DNA of 8,330 bases from contig MFBN01000052.1 of NCBI GenBank assembly GCA_001776425.1, positions 10,361 through 18,690 of the forward strand. The letters are read 5' to 3'. The stretch comes from Candidatus Curtissbacteria bacterium RIFCSPLOWO2_01_FULL_37_9. GTDB lineage: Bacteria > Patescibacteriota > Microgenomatia > Curtissbacterales > GWA2-41-24. Positions 6,401-8,330 of the stretch are shown here, in pieces (position 1 is the stretch's first letter; each line of letters opens with the position of its first letter). Below the pieces are notes generated by a model. The model searched no databases. It was not told where the DNA came from and saw nothing but the letters and a program-made list of their open reading frames with translations. The position numbers were made by a program, and so were the translations under genes.

Positions 6401-6430
6401 ATAATAGCAAAATGGCAATGTTTAGGTCAA
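6401..6430 (-). promoter_or_regulatory. Promoter of rplY (extended -10)
   Basis: Read on the minus strand: TTGACC as -35 (plus-strand 6425-6430), an 18-nt spacer, and TATTAT as -10 (6401-6406), preceded by TGC to give the extended -10 TGCTATTAT. The expected transcription start is ~6393-6395, just 2-4 nt before the ATG at 6391. This supports the shorter L25 start and predicts a near-leaderless message. Confidence 0.6.
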
Positions 6431-6475
6431 ACTTTAATTCGACTTTGACTTTTGTGTTCCGTGGAAACCAAGATA

Positions 6476-6481
6476 TATAAT
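6476..6481 (+). promoter_or_regulatory. Consensus -10 element upstream of the 6486 gene
   Basis: A perfect TATAAT lies 4 nt before the GTG at 6486 and 7 nt before a second in-frame GTG at 6489. The best -35 candidate is the weak TTGTGT (6452-6457) with an 18-nt spacer; a better-looking TTGACT (6445-6450) is 25 nt away, too far. Initiation near 6488-6489 would yield a leaderless message beginning at the second GTG. It lies back to back with the rplY promoter in the divergent spacer. Confidence 0.45.
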
Positions 6482-6485
6482 AATT

Positions 6486-6770
6486 GTGGTGGACACCAAC
6501 AAAGGGCAAATAAAAACTACTAAAGTTGACCCTGAAAAATTGGCCGACAAGACAGCAGAAAAGGTAGTCGAACTTCTAGGTAAGTCTCCACCTGTGCGAA
6601 AAATCCGTAACAGTCAGTTGCTTTCACTGATTTTAGGTGCGGTAGGTTTTGCTTTATTCACAATAGGTGTGGGGAAATTGTTTGCTGATCTTTCTGGATG
6701 GGCTTCGCTCAGTACTGGTTTGGTAATGATGGCAGTTACCGGGGCACTTTTGAAAAATCTCTCAAGATGA
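6486..6770 (+). CDS. Small membrane protein of unknown function, two predicted helices
   Basis: This 94-aa protein has a charged cytoplasmic-type N-terminus (QIKTTKVDPEKLADKTAEKVVELL, an amphipathic helix candidate at ~12-31) and a basic linker PPVRKIRNSQ. Two hydrophobic segments follow, at ~45-66 (LLSLILGAVGFALFTIGVG) and ~72-90 (WASLSTGLVMMAVTGALL), and the protein ends KNLSR. The two helices are joined by a short loop, so a hairpin is expected. I do not recognise the family. GTG is the only credible start type: a TAA lies in frame at 6435, there is no ATG before the first helix, and GTG occurs at both 6486 and 6489. Position of the -10 favours 6489 with a leaderless message. It leads the unknown three-gene cassette; the next gene starts 54 nt after its TGA. 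Confidence 0.8.
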   Translation: MVDTNKGQIKTTKVDPEKLADKTAEKVVELLGKSPPVRKIRNSQLLSLILGAVGFALFTIGVGKLFADLSGWASLSTGLVMMAVTGALLKNLSR

Positions 6771-6824
6771 AACCGAATGACTAACATTACAAAAGAAATT
6801 CACTACCTAAAATGGACTTGAGAC

Positions 6825-7133
6825 ATGTCTAATCAGGACACTGAAGCACTTAGGCAAAAGTTGGAAGCAATGATTGTTAAAGAACTTGCAGAGAAGTTAA
6901 TGGCCGGCGAAATTACAGGCGATCGTGCAAAGGAAATTGCTAAAATTGTTTTAGACGCAGTACCGGAAAATGTCACTGAAGTGGAACTAATCAGAACAAT
7001 AGCTGCACTTGATGATAAGGCAAGCGAACTTGCGGGTGTAGTTTATCGGATTCTTTCCGATAAAGACGAGCATGAAAAAAGTAAAAAGCTGGATCATTTA
7101 AGAAACATGATTAGGAACATGCAAAATGTCTGA
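6825..7133 (+). CDS. Small helical soluble protein of unknown function
   Basis: This 102-aa protein is rich in Glu, Lys, Leu and Ala. It has no membrane segment or cysteine and is probably all-helical. Visible units are EALRQKLEAMIVKELAEKLMAGEI (~7-30), TGDRAKEIAKIVLDAVPENVTEVELIRTIAAL (~31-62) and a final helix with basic patches (KDEHEKSKKLDHLRNMIRNM, ~79-98). I do not recognise it as a named domain, and I infer a protein-interaction or adaptor role only from composition. The ATG at 6825 sits in the palindrome AGACATGTCT (6821-6830). No clear Shine-Dalgarno sequence is present, but TAAAAT at 6808-6813 could be a -10 giving a leader of about 5 nt. Its stop overlaps the start of the following gene by 8 nt (ATGTCTGA), implying translational coupling. 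Confidence 0.85.
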   Translation: MSNQDTEALRQKLEAMIVKELAEKLMAGEITGDRAKEIAKIVLDAVPENVTEVELIRTIAALDDKASELAGVVYRILSDKDEHEKSKKLDHLRNMIRNMQNV

Positions 7134-8330
7134 ATCGACTACCGAAACTCCACAACCACGACGTTACCGACGTTTTGAACCGAAGGAATATCGCAAGGCA
7201 AAACGAAGCGAGAGAAAACAAAAGGCCGAGAACAAAAAGATAGAAAGAAAACAGGCACTATCTGCCTTATCTCAAGACAAACCAGAAGTAGCAGACAGAA
7301 TAGACTTAGAAAATCTCGCGAATGTAGAAGCTAACCCCGAAAGAAAATTACTCAATACTGAAATGACAGGGGTCCAAGCCGTCTTTCTTCTTGGCGGCAC
7401 AATGCCGGAAACAATAGATAGACCAAAAATAGAAGCAATAGCAAGAGGAGAACATGTACAGACCGAAAAAATAAATAGAGGTTCACACAGCGAACGAGAC
7501 GGGTATTGGAACGGAGAAAAAAGCCCTTATAAGGACAAAACGTGGAACGAAAGAATGGAAATATGGACGGAGAAAACGAATAACTTTCTTAACCAATACA
7601 AAGGGAAACCAGCAGAGGCATTTTTAAAAAGAATGGGCCTTGATTTAACAAATGAAAACCAAGCGAAGGGAATCTACGATTTCTATTTTGTAAAGAGTAA
7701 GGGTGACATAGGGCTATTTGCCTCGACAATAGCAGAAAACAACACAGCAGAACAAATAGAAGAAAACATGGATGTTATCCAAAAATTAGGAAACATATAT
7801 GGAGAGAACTCTGCCAAAGTTGCAGAGCAACTCGTATTAGGAATAAAGAATGCGCAAACAGCTACGGATTTGTTTATACAATCAGCACAAGAAGAGTTTA
7901 AAAAAGGAAACAACATGCCAGGAATAGAATTAATTAACATTCTGGATCAAAAAAGCAGTCAATTGGAAAAGAAGCCACCGACTAGAGAACACGATCAGCA
8001 AGATGTTAACGAGCCTTTAGCTAAAAGCATTGGGCTTGAAGACAAACCAGACCTTGCAAACTTGGAACCACCTACAATTCCTCCTGACGCGGATTTAAAT
8101 AAACAACCAGAAATTTCAACCCCAAGGCAAGAAATTATCAATGCTGAAGAAGTAGTACATGATGCTTCTTCTGATAAATGGAAAGGCTCTGGTTCTCTGA
8201 GAATGAATGGGGATTATTTAAGTTACTTGCCAGAAATGAAGAGGAGAGAAAACCCATTTGCCCCGGGGAACAAATATTATGACAATTTTGAAAGATATGG
8301 AGTTGATTACGATCCTGAAGAATTTCCTTA
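7126..8330 (+). CDS. Long charged protein of unknown function (3' partial)
   Basis: An uninterrupted frame runs from the ATG at 7126 to the window end; 401 codons are visible and no stop occurs. Residues ~12-43 are extremely basic (RRYRRFEPKEYRKAKRSERK and more), suggesting a nucleic-acid or acidic-surface contact, or a basic coiled-coil start. A Trp/Tyr-rich patch lies at 125-147 (DGYW...TWNERMEIW). A mostly helical region covers ~150-290 and a Pro/Glu/Asp-rich linker ~283-345 (KKPPTREHD, LEPPTIPPDADL). The visible end holds aromatic patches (MNGDYLSYLPEM, GNKYYDNFERYGVDYD). There is no signal peptide or membrane segment in the visible part. Ile is coded mainly by ATA, unlike the two genes before it. 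It overlaps the preceding gene by 8 nt, so it is probably coupled. I do not recognise any domain. Confidence 0.85.
   Translation, partial: MSESTTETPQPRRYRRFEPKEYRKAKRSERKQKAENKKIERKQALSALSQDKPEVADRIDLENLANVEANPERKLLNTEMTGVQAVFLLGGTMPETIDRPKIEAIARGEHVQTEKINRGSHSERDGYWNGEKSPYKDKTWNERMEIWTEKTNNFLNQYKGKPAEAFLKRMGLDLTNENQAKGIYDFYFVKSKGDIGLFASTIAENNTAEQIEENMDVIQKLGNIYGENSAKVAEQLVLGIKNAQTATDLFIQSAQEEFKKGNNMPGIELINILDQKSSQLEKKPPTREHDQQDVNEPLAKSIGLEDKPDLANLEPPTIPPDADLNKQPEISTPRQEIINAEEVVHDASSDKWKGSGSLRMNGDYLSYLPEMKRRENPFAPGNKYYDNFERYGVDYDPEEFP

Noticed and set aside
6392..6418. Upstream ATG at 6418 for L25
   Set aside because: It lies upstream of the predicted transcription start, and the added residues MPFCYYSQT are not typical of L25.
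6777..6821. 14-codon ORF (MTNITKEIHYLKWT) between the first two cassette genes
   Set aside because: It is too short, has no ribosome site, and shows no sign of a regulatory leader such as a codon run with an attenuator stem.
6821..6830. Palindrome AGACATGTCT over the start codon of the 102-aa gene
   Set aside because: At 10 bp it is compatible with chance; noted in the gene entry but not raised as a regulatory site.
7683..7940. Minus-strand 85-codon frame opposite the long unknown gene
   Set aside because: The plus-strand frame is open for 401 codons with a coupled start, and the minus frame is its shadow.

Overview
This window looks like chromosomal DNA of an AT-rich bacterium with the standard genetic code: TGA ends several genes and is never read through. 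Candidate Phyla Radiation (Patescibacteria, Microgenomates-like) ancestry is the best guess. The reasons are compact genes with very short spacers, a VanW/G5 protein beside a DUF192 protein, a ValS shorter than usual at the C-terminus, a ribosomal protein L25 with a long acidic Ala/Glu tail, and small GC-rich palindromic repeats scattered through genes and spacers. This placement is inference from style and gene content, because no rRNA is present.

Positions 1-2964 (+) form a tight cluster: a 5'-truncated VanW-family surface protein, a membrane-anchored DUF192 protein 5 nt after it, and tsaD (tRNA t6A synthesis) 22 nt further on. A 67-nt gap holds a good sigma70-type promoter that drives valS (3032-5317, +). 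valS carries two GC-rich repeat-like insertions that stay in frame and add about 26 residues each to the catalytic domain.

Positions 5318-5424 are a convergent spacer with another repeat copy and a 19-bp imperfect direct repeat. On the minus strand, rplY (L25, 5606-6391) is followed by a possible 62-codon gene (5425-5613) that overlaps its stop by 8 nt.

The 94-bp divergent spacer 6392-6485 holds a minus-strand rplY promoter and a plus-strand -10 element. To the right lies a plus-strand cassette of three unrecognised genes. These are a 94-aa protein with two membrane helices (6486-6770), a 102-aa helical protein (6825-7133), and a long charged protein (7126 to beyond 8330) that overlaps the previous gene by 8 nt and runs off the window.

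The left and centre are housekeeping functions (translation, tRNA modification, envelope). The right-hand cassette is the part without known function. The most unusual signals are the repeats inside coding sequence, promoters placed so close to start codons that transcripts should be leaderless or nearly so, and the matching 8-nt ATGnCTGA gene overlaps. There is no intergenic stretch over 110 bases, and I see no tRNA, rRNA, CRISPR array or transposase.
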